Origin: Strongylocentrotus droebachiensis
Lineage: Eukaryota; Echinodermata; Echinoidea; Camarodonta; Strongylocentrotidae
DNA length: 64,000 bases
Direction of reading: 5' to 3'
Assembly (NCBI GenBank): GCA_035222895.1
Contig: JAVYIG010007500.1
Location: 37,225-101,224, forward strand
Shown: positions 46,801-56,176 of the stretch, piece after piece
How positions within the stretch are numbered: the first letter of the stretch is position 1
Layout: every line of letters starts with the position of its first letter
Program-made: the position numbers and the translations under genes
The notes under the pieces: generated by a model
Seen by the model: only the letters and a program-made list of their open reading frames with translations
Databases searched by the model: none
What the model was told of the DNA's origin: nothing

Positions 46801-49732
46801 GATGGTCATTTCATTTTTTAGAGAAGACGACTTGGGAGAAAAATGGAATTTTATAATATTTTTGTACGAGACACAAAGGAGAGTTGTCCGTGACTTCATC
46901 AGAATCCAGTCACCAAATTGCCAATTTGCCATTCGTATATAGATTCCATGATCTCATCATTCAGTTCTGGTCATAATTCAAGACCTGTGTTTTCAATATT
47001 GATAAAATTGGCTATCCACTTGCTGATGTGTGTCTCCTTGTCTCTCTACATCTCAGGATAACAGGTCTGCTGAGCAACGTTCTGCCCTAGCAACGGCCTC
47101 CTTCATTCTCTCAGAGCCCACCCCAGCCCCAGCAGTAGGAGTAGATGTAGAGGCAGAAAAGAAGATTAAAACCCTTAGAAAGGTAAGAAATAGTTCATCG
47201 TTATATGCCCATGGCAAGATGGTATTAGCAAGGATTTTCTTATTCTGTTCGAAATTGCCCTCCTAATTTCAGAGTATGGTAGTATTCATAATACGTTAAA
47301 CTGTTTATTTATTTATTTATTTCGTGTTATTTCAACAGGGTAGCCCTATCAGTAGTTCAAATACTGTTAATTGGGGGACCTGCATAACATAAAAATACAT
47401 ATAAAGACATACAGTACATATACATGAAAACATCATTACATGGTGAATAGTAAACATGATATACCAGAAAGAATACAGATTAAATTCCAAATGTTAATGT
47501 AAATATAAACTCAGCAAGTAAACAAAAACTCCCCCCAAATCAGGTCATAAACAAATTAAAACATTAAACACATTTTGAAGAAGAAAACAAATATTAAAGA
47601 GAAGGTTGAGTTCTGGGGAGAGGTGAAAATAATTTGTGAGCATTTTCATTATTATTATGAAAGTGTGGAAGAACATCAGAGAAAAAGTGTTCCTTGAAAA
47701 GCTTGGCTCTTTGAATGCCTTCATTTAAAATATGACAAGAAATAGCTTAATAATGAGGCCCAATCTTTATGCCACATGTTTGTGTAGTCCCATATACATT
47801 TTTCTGTGTACTGTGCATGTTACTTTACCAAGACTGGGCCAAATATTTATAATTTTGATGACTCCAGAACCTTGCAGTGCACACCAATACTTATATGCTA
47901 CATGATCAACTTTTTCTGATTGATTCCACACCCGTTTCTTTCACAATGCAACTGCATGACCAGAAATCAACTTTTTTCTTTAAGCCCTTCTTCCAAAGTC
48001 ACAAAATCACAAAATCTCTATCACATATTCTCTGTCAAATGAAAGAGGAAACTATCATTTTTATCTTCATTTTATACCAAACTATACATGTAGATGATCT
48101 CTTGCATGGTAAGAATGACTATTGCCATTGATTTTGATAAATTCTAAGAGATGAATGGATGATATAGTACAGTTCTCCATTACCAGATGCACACCTGACC
48201 CATCCCCCCATCCCATCCCCCCCCCCCCCTTCATTCCATTTGAGGAAGAGAGAATACGTAGATTGCCCCTTTCCTTCTTCAAACTAATAGACTAAAATTA
48301 TAGCAAACCTTCCACCAGTATTTTACTTTAGTTTCACATTGATATAAATCTAGAGTGTGAGATAAGTGAACATAATAAGTTATGGTTGTAATTATCAAAT
48401 TGTCCATTTAATTACAACAACCTGATACTGCATGAAAAAAGCGGTCTGGTTAATTTCAGTGCAGATCCTTTATAGCACTTGAAATATTTTGAAGACATTG
48501 AAAATAATAAAACGAAGTAATGAGAGCAGATTGTTGACACTTTGAGCCTGGCCCTGTTATCTCTTTCATAAACTGAAACTAAAAGCAATTTGAGCAAACT
48601 ACACTGTAGGAGGAAGTAGTAGACATGTGTGTGTTTTCATATCAGGACTGACGGTTTATGTTTAGTGTATACAATTAGATAGTATGAAATGAATTGTGTT
48701 CTTTTGACTAGCTAAACTGCGTATTGTATTAAGTGATTTCTAAATGGCTGGGTGATTTTATAGAAAAGTTTGCTTTAAAAACCAGGAATTCATCATTAGA
48801 TCGATAATGAAAGAAAACATATTTCTTTTATTGGAGAATAAACTGTGTCCTCAAATTTCTCCTGGTTTAAAAAGAACCTGCAGAACACAGTTTTAGGTAT
48901 AATGTGCATAGTTAATCCCAAGTCCATAGAGTGGTGAAGTGTGACGTTATCAAAAATCTATTTTTTGAATTTCTCAATTTTGTCTGCATTTCCCGAAAGA
49001 GCATCAAAAATAATGGCCGAATATCAAAAACCAATTGAATATATTAGGTATTGGCTGAGATATGAACATCTGAATAAATATATGTCCTATGGGAACTCAG
49101 TGTTATTTGCTCTGCTTCATAACATTAGGAACCAGACCACTATAACACTGAGTTCCCATAGGACAAATATTTATTCAGATGGTCATACATGTATCTCAGC
49201 CAATACTTAACATATTCATTTGGTTTTCGACATTCGGACATTATTTTTGATGCTCTGTTGGAAAATGAAGGAAAAAATAAATAAATCTAAAAATATATTT
49301 TCATGATGTCACAGCTTCGGTACTCTATACTGTTATCTCACATGTGGAAAGCTATCTGATCATCAGAACGTGTTTCCAGCAATCGAGCTTCAGTTTAAAA
49401 GAAAATGATTATAATGCAGGCTTAGAAATGAAATGTGATGTTATTTTTAAATTGATTGTAAATTGTCATGTAATTCAGCTGAGGCTGCGAAATGATAATA
49501 ATAAAACGAACTGAACTGAACTGAAAGTGCAGTTGCTCAGTCAGGGAAGGATAATTATAATGATTTATGGACCTGATTTCTCTTATCTCTCTTGACCCTC
49601 TAGAAACTGAAAGCCATTGAGAAGCTGAAAGAGCAGCAAGCAAGTGGTAAGGAGCTAGAAAAGAATCAGTTAGATAAACTAAGCGCTGAAGCTGAGCTGA
49701 GAAGAGACCTAGCCAAGCTGGAGATACAATGA
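25888..49732 (+). CDS. EIF2A: Eukaryotic translation initiation factor 2A (17 coding exons, first exon missing)
   Basis: Exons: 25888-25957, 26311-26379, 26803-26921, 28449-28548, 29130-29212, 29774-29871, 31389-31506, 33431-33547, 34242-34310, 35223-35324, 36041-36081, 36953-37086, 39149-39374, 41632-41671, 46467-46543, 47057-47182 and 49604-49732. I number these 2 to 18, leaving 1 for the missing start. All phases agree and give 572 aa plus a short N-terminus; human eIF2A is about 585. eIF2A binds the 40S subunit and initiator tRNA in alternative initiation. The N-terminal WD-type beta-propeller (exons 2-14) shows RGSEGVYMISGPP, SPSGKYLATW, PNFDGPGSMIANKSFYKAD, STEFCVVYGFMPAKATLFNL, FDFGTGPRN, GGFANLRGHI and CAPRLRVGNG. 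The tail is Lys-rich and helical (KLKAIEKLKEQQASGKELEK). Introns 10 and 11 are U12-type and intron 15 is GC-AG. The gene is unbroken; the identification is firm. Confidence 0.96.
26415..26690. repeat. dispersed repeat with terminal hairpin, EIF2A intron 3
   Basis: It starts with a hairpin, GGTGGTCTGCCGTATTCGAC and its complement, then a TTCTTTC tract, and contains an AAGGTCACCTAGTT segment. The layout resembles the hairpin-headed repeats at 35609 and 40061, but homology is uncertain. Confidence 0.35.
27291..27560. mobile_element. foldback MITE with GTTTCACAAAG ends, EIF2A intron 4
   Basis: The left end CCTGGGGAGTGTTTCACAAAG and the complementary right end CTTTGTGAAACACCCCCCTG enclose arms of about 120 bp. 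The arms share GATCGACTT and the block coding TGGCAGGCC/CATTCATGCCACTGTTT. The centre is near 27420. A lone right-end-like segment recurs at about 27748-27772. Confidence 0.8.
28020..28345 (+). repeat. SINE tail followed by a 21-bp minisatellite, EIF2A intron 4
   Basis: CGGCGCTATAGAAATGCC then ATT triplets (28045-28080) is a typical SINE 3' end. About 12 copies of a 21-bp unit, GTTGATTATAATGGTAATAAT, follow. The unit is seven codons long, so open frames on both strands are expected by-products. Confidence 0.8.
28627..28711. repeat. short inverted repeat, EIF2A intron 5
   Basis: AGACTTAACTC(T/C) then GTTTCGTTGACAATCAGCC (28627-28658) is inverted at 28680-28711 around a short spacer. Probably a small MITE remnant. 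Confidence 0.6.
29825..31240 (+). repeat. 47-bp minisatellite made from the EIF2A exon 7 donor junction
   Basis: About 29 tandem copies of a 47-bp unit begin inside exon 7. Each copy repeats the last roughly 33 coding bases (PHIAAHIPGNK) with the donor AATAAG/GTAATATCACATC and then restarts. The first donor (29871/29872) joins in frame to exon 8 at 31389. All later donors are intronic. Each unit also contains CCTCATATAG/CAG, which resembles an acceptor, so every copy could in principle define a 23-nt mini-exon. Confidence 0.93.
31559..32029. mobile_element. TTAA-flanked MITE, EIF2A intron 8
   Basis: TTAA at 31555-31558 and 32030-32033 flank inverted AGGTA-type ends. An inverted, diverged copy lies at 62601-63052 in the unknown minus-strand gene. 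Long blocks are shared between the two, for example CCATGGTAGCTGCGACCATG and GAGGGAGCTATACAACATAA with small differences. Confidence 0.8.
32271..32526 (-). mobile_element. tRNA-derived SINE with ATT tail, EIF2A intron 8
   Basis: On the minus strand the head (about 32526-32452) resembles a tRNA. It has the A box TGGCTCAGTGGTTAGAGC, a CAT-type anticodon loop between CCCG and CGGG, and the B box GGTTCAAACCC. A roughly 150-bp body follows, ending GGGTAAATAAAACG and then ATT repeats. The body and tail identify it as a SINE, not a tRNA gene. Confidence 0.85.
32605..32735. repeat. short minisatellite (GACGGGGTATCAGCAAACTGAGT)
   Basis: Four to five copies of a 22-23-bp unit, with an ATAGAACAATATGTGACTGA spacer between later copies. 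Confidence 0.85.
32736..33430 (+). repeat. ~62-bp minisatellite containing the EIF2A exon 9 pyrimidine tract
   Basis: About 11 copies of a unit with CACTCAACATTCTCTTTCAATCTTTGTTTG followed by ATGATCATCATGAGATAGCTCATCGCCATC. The last copy changes TGATGATC to CTAG and is the real acceptor of exon 9 (AG at 33429-33430). The array is thus a duplicated polypyrimidine/acceptor region ending exactly at the exon. Confidence 0.88.
33870..34015. repeat. ~32-bp minisatellite, EIF2A intron 9
   Basis: Four to five copies of GTTTATTTGGATTTGGTTTGTGACTGT with small variants. Confidence 0.8.
34311..35222 (+). other. U12-type GT-AG intron (EIF2A intron 10)
   Basis: The donor GTATCCTTTA is the consensus for the minor spliceosome. 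A U12 branch site, TTCCTTGAC (35198-35206, branch A at 35205), lies 17 nt before the acceptor end at 35222. Exon ends and starts join a T and TT to give Phe in YGFMPAK, exactly as conserved in eIF2A, which fixes the borders. Confidence 0.93.
34995..35080 (+). mobile_element. SINE 3' fragment with ATT tail
   Basis: GTGCGCTTAGAAACGTCTGT then AAAGCGCCCTATAAATGTA and ATT repeats. The same tail signature occurs at 28045 and, inverted, at 41818 and 54899. Confidence 0.6.
35325..36040 (+). other. U12-type AT-AC intron (EIF2A intron 11)
   Basis: The intron begins ATATCCTTTC (35325) and ends TATCTTAC (36040), with a consensus branch site TTTCCTTGAC whose branch A is at 36031, 9 nt before the end. Splicing joins A to TT and restores GTIIALGGFANLRGHI, matching the family. 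No GT-AG alternative gives this protein. It directly follows another U12-type intron, separated only by the 102-bp exon 11. Confidence 0.93.
35609..35960. repeat. hairpin-headed dispersed repeat with AGGTCA motifs
   Basis: It starts TATGCCTCTGCC, then a short imperfect hairpin, then TTTTCGGGTTGTCCGTCTGT and CCGTCCG repeats. It includes AAGAGGTCAAAGGTCACAGG. It is a diverged single-unit relative of the array at 40061-41457. Confidence 0.65.
37037..38447 (+). repeat. 52-bp minisatellite made from the EIF2A exon 13 donor junction
   Basis: About 27 copies of a 52-bp unit start inside exon 13. Each copy repeats the last roughly 44 coding bases (ATAICAPRLRVGN) and the donor AATGG/GTAAGTGTTACGC. 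The first donor (37086/37087) is the one that joins in frame to exon 14. Copies are over 95 percent identical, so the array is young or homogenised. A strong GTAAGT donor is preserved in every full copy I read. Confidence 0.93.
38887..39031. mobile_element. TTAA-flanked 145-bp MITE, EIF2A intron 13
   Basis: TTAA at 38883-38886 and 39032-39035 flank inverted ends AGGGGCA(C/T)GTTCCC. The centre is rich in CG. It lies about 110 bp upstream of exon 14. Confidence 0.8.
39375..39560 (+). repeat. polypyrimidine (CTC/CCT)n tract at the start of EIF2A intron 14
   Basis: Beginning about 15 nt after the exon 14 donor is roughly 170 bases of almost pure C and T, mostly CTC triplets. Pro/Ser-rich and Glu/Arg/Gly-rich frames here are by-products. 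Confidence 0.95.
40061..41457. repeat. hairpin-headed array of ~146-bp units with AGGTCA direct repeats
   Basis: It opens with TATGCCTCCGTTACGAAG and a GGAGGCATTATGTTTTTCGG hairpin arm, and closes with ATGACGGAGGCATCATTTTC. In between are about eight units of roughly 146 bp. Each has GATTAGATTTTGGGGTCACG, then AGGTCA half-sites spaced by one base, then CTTGTGATCGCGTTATCT. The ends suggest a transposable element carrying an internal tandem array. Confidence 0.8.
41815..41885 (-). mobile_element. SINE tail fragment
   Basis: AATAATAATACATTATATTTCTATAGCACATT followed by TATGCGCTTTACA is the inverse of the ATT-tailed SINE end seen elsewhere in the window. Confidence 0.5.
42660..43518. repeat. 39-bp palindromic satellite, left arm
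   Basis: About 22 copies of a unit containing GTTCGGCTTCTGCCGAAC, a hairpin with a 4-base loop, followed by CTGCCAGAGCACGCTGCCAAA. Since 39 bp is 13 codons, open frames of 224-320 codons occur in several frames on both strands. They are repeat by-products. Confidence 0.95.
44190..44700 (+). repeat. internal direct repeat of the foldback element, copy 1
   Basis: It shares ATGTGGACAACGTGAACCC, GGTCAGACAGGTCAGGGGTA, ACATTGCTGGACCA and CATCAGGTCATCTTAAAGGGG with the segment at 45150-45660, in the same orientation. The divergence is roughly 10 percent. Confidence 0.8.
45150..45660 (+). repeat. internal direct repeat of the foldback element, copy 2
   Basis: The second copy, ending just before the right 39-bp array. 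Between the two copies (44700-45150) I see no gene. Confidence 0.8.
45670..46252. repeat. 39-bp palindromic satellite, right arm (inverted)
   Basis: About 15 copies of the same unit as at 42660-43518 in opposite orientation (GTTCGGCAGAAGCCGAAC). It leads directly into the inverted terminal sequence. Confidence 0.95.
47598..47979. mobile_element. TTAA-flanked MITE, copy 1 of a three-copy family, EIF2A intron 17
   Basis: TTAA at 47594-47597 and 47980-47983 flank ends AGAGAAGGTTGAGTTCTGG and its complement. It aligns along its whole length with 51421-51806 and, for its right half, with 56566-56763. Confidence 0.85.
48925..49330. mobile_element. foldback MITE, EIF2A intron 17
   Basis: Long arms meet near 49125. 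Shared inverted blocks include TTGTCCTATGGGAACTCAGTG, AACCAATTGAATAT-like sequence and ATTTTTGATGCTC. The outermost ends are ATAGAGTGG-like on the left and ACTCTATAC on the right. Confidence 0.75.
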
Positions 49733-49744
49733 CAATAGCAACAC

Positions 49745-49896
49745 CTGGGACCCGTTTCACAAAGCCTTTTTTCAATGACACATGACAAGAATCAGTGACA
49801 AATCTGCTAATAACCAATCAGAAGCAAGGATTTCAGTAGCTTATAACATAAAGTGTCATTTGTCACTGATGACAAGTTTTGTGAAACGCCCCCCTG
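49745..49896. mobile_element. foldback MITE with GTTTCACAAAG ends, in the EIF2A 3' UTR
   Basis: CCTGGGACCCGTTTCACAAAG on the left and CTTTGTGAAACGCCCCCCTGG-like sequence on the right, starting 13 bases after the EIF2A stop codon. It should therefore be transcribed as part of the 3' UTR and could fold into a hairpin there. Confidence 0.75.
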
Positions 49897-50516
49897 GACC
49901 TACGTACATGTATAACACTGAAACTAGAAGTATGCCAAGCCTCTACTCAAGGATAATAGGCAAGCCTGTTTGGTTCTATACAGTGGTATTATGGAGGAAT
50001 AGAGCGATAGGTCTCTGCAACCTCTAAAGTGTTGGAAACCCCAAAATTTGATGGCAAAACTTCACTTAAATTGTATCATAATGTGAAAGAGAATGTCATT
50101 TAAGACACATTTTTGCAAGGATTTTCAAAACAAATGTGTTTGAAGTCGAATACTGATGAAAAATGCAAAAATTGGTTTTCTGCGTACAACAGAATACCCA
50201 AATTATGCATTCTTCTATCAATATTTGTCTTCAGACAATTTTTTGTTGGTGGAATTCTTTGCAGAGTGGTGTCTTAAATGACATCCTCTTTCCCATTATG
50301 ATAAAATTAAAGTGAAATTTTGCCATCAATTTTTTGGCAAATTTAACATCCCTCTCCCAAGCTGCTGGACAATTATAATGTTATTGGAGGAAGGAAAATG
50401 AAGATAATTAGAGTTCCAAGAAGCAATGTTTGATATTTTCAGGTTGTATACCTATACAGTGCTGTGCAAGGAAACCCTTCCTTCTTCGATCAGTATTAAT
50501 CAACTTTGAAGCATTC

Positions 50517-50526
50517 AATAAATAAA
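50517..50526 (+). promoter_or_regulatory. candidate EIF2A polyadenylation signal
   Basis: Two overlapping AATAAA hexamers about 785 bp after the stop, in AT-rich sequence. Chosen by position only. Confidence 0.4.
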
Positions 50527-53300
50527 CATGCCTAATAAACATGCCTAATAAATATGAATCATAAAATGAATTTATAAAGGCAAATGTTAGGTTGATGGTA
50601 CTTGCACAGCTCTACATGTCATGGTTACTCTTTTCTTCTTACTCAAAAGGGTTGGGGGGGGGGATGTTGTTAGATGCCATTCCCCCCCCCCCCCCCCCCT
50701 GAGTCCTCTTTTTCTTTTTATTTTTTACTCAAATGAGTCAGTTTAAATGCCTGGAAATAATAGGGTCATGAAGGCTTTATTACACAAATGCATGTATCCA
50801 CAATAATATCTGCCAACACCAGTACAAACAACTCAACACATTCAATATGAGATATCCAGTGTGTACAACATTCACACTCTTGAAGAGAAACAGCACTAGA
50901 GTATTTAAAGGCACACTGTCCTACTTGTAGCTACTTGCTCCCTCTATATAGAAAACTTCTCCAATCGGTGCCTGTTGGTCCCCCATGATCCTCTTTTTCT
51001 TATGTTAAATGAGAGCTGAGTTAATGAGATAGCCACCTGTCACAGTGACCTCGCTGGCTCGCTGGGTGGTCTAATCCCTTCTAGCTGAAGTAGGAAAGCC
51101 TGCCTTTAACTTCATAATCATGTTTTGATTTAGTACAGGAGCTTTCTTTTTGTAGATAGTTGTGGATTTTTTAAATTCCTGGTTATATTCTTGGTTCAGA
51201 ATGGATGGACAGTCTAACTGCTTGTATAAACAAACAAAAAATACCAATGATTTTGAGCTGATGAGTCACATCGTTAGTTTGGGCTTTATTGTTTTATTAC
51301 TTATAATCATTTTTGGCTAAATTTGAAGAAAAAAAAGGAATATTCGTCAGGTTATGCTTCACTGTTCATTAGCATTGGTCCCATATATTCTGATACATAG
51401 AATTAGATAAGTCAACTTAAAGAGAGGGTTGAGTTCTGGGAAGAGGTAAAAAAATAATTTGTGAGCGTTATCATTGTTATTATGCAAGGGTGGAAGAACA
51501 TCAGATTAAACATGTTCCCTAAAAAGCATGGCTCTTCAAATGCCTTCATATTCTAAATATGACATGAAACATCGTAAAAATCCTACCCGGATTTTTACGC
51601 CATGTGTTCGTGTAGTCCCATTTACATCTTTCTGTGTACAGTGATTGTAACTTTGCCAAGATTTGGTCAAATTTCTTATCATTTTGATGCTTCCAGAACC
51701 TTGCAATACACACGAATACTTACATACCAGATGATCAACCTTTTCTGATAGATTCCACACCGTTTCTTTCACAATGCAATCACATGACCAGAACTCAACT
51801 TTATCTTTAATCTTCAATACCTGGTTGTCCAGTCAATCTAACAAACTTGGCTGATTTTTGTTTGCCCAAGACTGTAAAAGAAATAAATGAAATGTAAAAT
51901 CAAATGTAAGACATTTATATGTGTGTCTTCATTTGTTACTTGTCTTCCATTTTTAATGCATCACATGTATATGAATTACATATTAAATTACTAACAATTA
52001 TGTAATTTCAAATTTTAAAACAAGCAATGATTGTTTCAAAGGGGCAAACAAAGTTGCCTAACAAAACAAACTATTTTTATTCACTCGTCAGTCCATTTTA
52101 GTTGCCCCATGATAAGATAAAAACTACTGTTATCAAGTCCTTGTTGTGTTTCATAGAAATTCTGAGTCGTTTATTAATACCATCTCAATGAATACATTTA
52201 CTTCATGTTAATACATTTTCTCATAATCATGTTTTTTGGGAGAATGGCTCATTTTCATGGAAATCATGATGAAGATTGAATAATATTTAAGAATGATAAT
52301 TTTCAGGATTTGAAATATTGATGCAGTTTGACATTTTAGCTTATTTAAAACTTGACATGGTAAACTGACCCCCCCTCCCCCCAAAAAAAGTTGCGGGAGA
52401 TAAAAAGGTAATTACTTAGGAGTAGCACACTTCACATGTCTGTATCTTATTACACCAAGTGAGTATGCATCATTAGAAGGCTACTGATGTGCAGAAATAC
52501 TTTGTTTTGTCATCCTCACTTGCCATTCATGTATAAGCCAATTCATAGTTACAGTCTGAGAATGAGCAGATAAAGGTCATTGCAGACAAATTGTCAATAA
52601 CACAGAGAAAAAATACTGGATTCATGCTCATGAAAGTAATGTAATCATTCTTCATTTATGCACAAGCAGTGCAATCCATGATACACAGGTGGAAGTATTC
52701 TTTAAAGGGGGGAAACACAGGCTACTTGTGTAGCACCTCCATCGCTGTAGGAGTGATTATTTCAAAATGTACAAAGTGGGACCTCTCCATGTTTTTAAGA
52801 TCTGTGGATATTCAGGGTCATTTGGGACATGTGCCAACCGCCAACTGGTCTATTGTTTGCTGGGTGTTTTTTTTTACTTTGCCATATATGAATGAGGTCT
52901 GGATCTTTATCTTTGTCTCAGATGTGTAAATCTACACCCACTGATTTAATATTCTGTCATTCAAGAAATGTATCTTGTATTAAAATGTGATTTTCAATCA
53001 AGTCTTTTTGACCATGTTGATCAAATACCAATTGTCTCGAAAAGGAAAAGAAAAAAATATTTCATTAAATAACAGTTCTTGTGTAACTAAATCTGTGTGA
53101 ATTATTTTGATTTGTTTTGCATATTGCAGCCTTAGGTTTCGAAATGCAGTTAAAACTGTTTAAGATGTAATGTTGCATTTCTAATGTTACTCTTTTGAGT
53201 TTTTCAATTTAAATATGATGTTCTCTCATGTTGGTAGAACAAATGAGAAAGAAGAGGGATTCGATGAAGAAAACAATATATAGAAATAAAAGGGTAAAGG
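50527..53300. other. intergenic region without a supported gene
   Basis: Apart from the MITE at 51421-51806 and short homopolymer runs (G/C near 50660-50700, C near 52365-52385) I see no exon, RNA gene or array. An 86-codon frame at 52669-52929 has no recognisable feature. Confidence 0.45.
51421..51806. mobile_element. TTAA-flanked MITE, copy 2
   Basis: TTAA at 51417-51420 and 51807-51810, with termini AGAGAGGGTTGAGTTCTGG and the complement of AGATAAAGTTGAGTTCTGG. It is the best preserved of the three copies. Confidence 0.88.
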
Positions 53301-53551
53301 CAGTTTTTTTTTTGGGTGGGGAGGGGAGGGGAGGTTGTCATGGTGATTACCTTGTTTATCAATGTAAATGGTGGAGTGTCTTTCCTTGTTGAAATAGGAT
53401 GGTAAAAAAAGAGAGATAGGGGAGAGAGAGAGATAAACAGACTGACAGAGAGAGGGAGAGGGTGGGTGGGGAATGATTAGAAGTGATAGAAGCAACAGGT
53501 ATGCAAAAGGCATTTACAATTTACAATTTACAACCCCCCCCCCTCCCGCCT

Positions 53552-53584
<33 letters not shown>

Positions 53585-53700
53585 CTCTCTCTCTCTCTCT
53601 CTCCCCCCTCTCTCTCTCTCTCACTCTCCATCTGTCTCTCACTCTCTCTTTATATCTTCTATCTCTTTCCCAACACGTTTTCTCTCTCTTTCCTTTGTCG
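53300..53700. repeat. GA-rich, (GT)n and (CT)n microsatellites
   Basis: GGGGAGGGG and GAGAGA tracts near 53310-53470, then (TG)n of about 15 units at 53556-53584, then (CT)n to about 53700. No gene. Confidence 0.9.
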
Positions 53701-54618
53701 GATTGCAAAAAGAAAAGTTAAGAATCTTATCTAAAATATGGAACACAAAATATTTTATTCAGTTTAATAGGCCTTCGTCTAAAAAAGGTTAATCTTTCGC
53801 CTAAAACTGTCTATGTTTTTCTAAACAGCGTGGTAGAGAGATTCATGCAAACTACAGCTACTCTTTTTCTGAAATGTTAGAATCCAACGAACAAGAAAGG
53901 CTAAGTTCGTTGATACCGAACAATTACACTTGAAAGTTTGATACAGCAATATTATTACATTATCATAACATACAGTAAATATTTACAATGTTCAATGTAG
54001 TGAAGTGTTGCGATTAGCCTGTACATGTACTATAGCCTTATCCTTACCACGTCACGTAAGTACGATAGTCAACGATCTTGTATTGAACAATTTTCACATT
54101 TCAAATCAATTTTTTTTTTATTTACAAATTCTTTTTTTTAATTCTTTTTTTTATTCATTTTTTGTAATGATTTTGTCATATTCTAAAAATGTATCTTGAT
54201 ACATTTTAAGACATATACGGTCAAGAATGTGCATAAAAGACACCATTGGCAGGACTATAGGACAGCAATTTAGGAAAAGCAGTATTTTGTACACAAACAT
54301 GCAAAATCGCAAAGGATTATCCGATTTTTGCAAGCTTAATTAGTCTCTAAAGTTGCAGCACACTGACTTAGAAGAAAAAAGTAACCGAAAAGGAAAGTCG
54401 CGATCTGCAGCGGTTGCGCCGCAGTCGTGGATTTCGTACAGTCAGAATAGGGTTAAGAATTTAGCTGATAAAAGACGGAAAATCATTCTAGTCGATCTGT
54501 ACAGGCAAGATAGTGAAGGAAACAAATTTGTTAAATCTCTCACAAAAATAATTATAATATTTACAGAGCATATATTTTTACAGTTTAATAAGTATATACA
54601 GGAATAGGAAGGGACATC
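53701..54618. other. no supported gene
   Basis: AT-rich spacer with T runs near 54110-54160. No exon or array is supported. Confidence 0.4.
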
Positions 54619-54794
54619 CAGGGGCGGATCTAGCTTTTTGCCAAGCGGGAGGTTTGACCCAGCGGCGGATCCAGGATTTTCCAAAAATCGCTCCGTTTTA
54701 CTTTCTTTCTTCCCCCTTTTTTAAATCTTCACTTGACCGCCCAAGGGGGGGGGGGGGGTAAACCGCCGACCCCCCCCCCCTAGAGCCGCCCCTG
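54619..54794. mobile_element. CAGGGGCGGATCTAG-family element, copy 2 (176 bp)
   Basis: Starts CAGGGGCGGATCTAGCTTTT and ends AGAGCCGCCCCTG, with a G run and a C run near the right side. It keeps the inner GGCGGATCCAGGATTTTCC block found in copy 1 but has none of the long array. Confidence 0.75.
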
Positions 54795-54896
54795 ATGTCT
54801 TATTAACAGATACCCCAAATAATTGTACATGTGCAGTTTTTCCATTTCGTCTTAAATCGAAACTAAAACAATTAGATCACACGAAAAACACTTCAC

Positions 54897-55110
54897 TGAA
54901 TAATAATAATAATATTCCGTGTTTATATAGCGCTTAATACATCGATCCAACGATGTGCCTAAGCGCTTTACAGATATATTATTACCCCGGTCATCGGATT
55001 CAGGCTTATACCCGCACACAATGTATGCACATTTTCCACTCCCTGGGGAGCATTCCAGCCAGTCGCCATTTTGCAAGCGCACACTTGCTCGTTCAACCAC
55101 ATGAATATAT
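54897..55110 (-). mobile_element. SINE with ATT tail
   Basis: Reading on the minus strand, the body includes AGGGAGTGGAAAATGTGC and CTGTAAAGCGCTTAGGCAC. It ends AAGCGCTATATAAACACGGA and then ATT repeats. No clear polymerase III head was found, so it may be 5'-truncated. Confidence 0.65.
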
Positions 55111-55550
55111 AAATAACTATGCATTGATCAATAGAATTGGTGTCTTCTTTAGAACCGGATCGAACATTGCCTAGATCAAATGAGCGTGTACAGTTGAAAA
55201 AGGTCGAGGATAAATTCAGGGAAGGTGTTATTCATTTAACAAAAGAAATGTTAAAGCAAGTTAGAAAGAAACAAAGAATTATGTTTCATTTTGTAATTAT
55301 GTTCTCCTGGATGTAGTGATGTGTGATATGTACTGGTGTTTATCAATAGAAGACAATACATTAGTTCGATACCAGCTCATATCGTCTCAATAGCATTTAC
55401 AAAGTAATCCATAGTAGTCCTATACCGTAAGCGATTTAAACTGCCTATCGTCTCAGAGAAATTACCAATATTCTGGACAGAGCAAAGTTTGTTTTTTTCC
55501 TTCTTTAAGCTCAACACTGGTTCTGACGAATAAAGTTCACTATCACGGAA

Positions 55551-56176
55551 CAGGGGCGGATCTAGCTTTTTGCTAAGGGGGGGGGGGGTTTGACCAAAAT
55601 AATGACGATGCGGAGCATCGTCCACGAGCCGCGAAGCGGCGAGCCGATTTTTTTGTGGGTGTTTATTTGAACCCCGTAAGTGATGTTTTCCTGGCATCTA
55701 TTAACACAATGGAGACCATAAAAAGCAGTGCATGATAACGTCTTTTTAAATCAAGTAACAGTTAAATAAAATAATGACGATGCGGAGCATCGTCCACGAG
55801 CCGCGAAGCGGCGAGCCGATTTTTTTGGGGGTGTTTATTTGAACCCCGTAAGTGATGTTTTCCTGGCATCTATTAACACAATGGAGACCATAAAAAGCAG
55901 TGCATGATAACGTCTTTTTAAATCAAGTAACAGTTAAATACACAGTTATATCCAGAGTTATCATGTGTTTGGTTAAGTTACCAGATGAGTTGAATATCTT
56001 CTCACAATATTTGCACTTGAAAGGGTTTCTCTCCAGCGTGCGTTCTTTTTTCTTTCTTTTTTTTCTTTTTTTTCTCTTTTTTTTCCCTTTTTTTTTTTTT
56101 TTTTTTGGGGGGGGGGGGGGCCGCCCAAGGGGGAGGTTTAAACCCCCTAACCCCCCCCCCCGTAGATCCGCGCCTG
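55551..56176. mobile_element. CAGGGGCGGATCTAG-family element, copy 3
   Basis: Starts CAGGGGCGGATCTAGCTTTT and ends GTAGATCCGCGCCTG. CGGAA flanks both ends and may be a target duplication. The interior has a 172-bp tandem duplication and a T-rich tract followed by G and C runs. Confidence 0.72.
55596..55939. repeat. 172-bp tandem duplication
   Basis: Two nearly identical copies (55596-55767 and 55768-55939). Each begins with two hairpins, GATGCGGAGCATC and GCCGCGAAGCGGC. They differ by only a base or two, so the duplication is recent. Confidence 0.92.
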
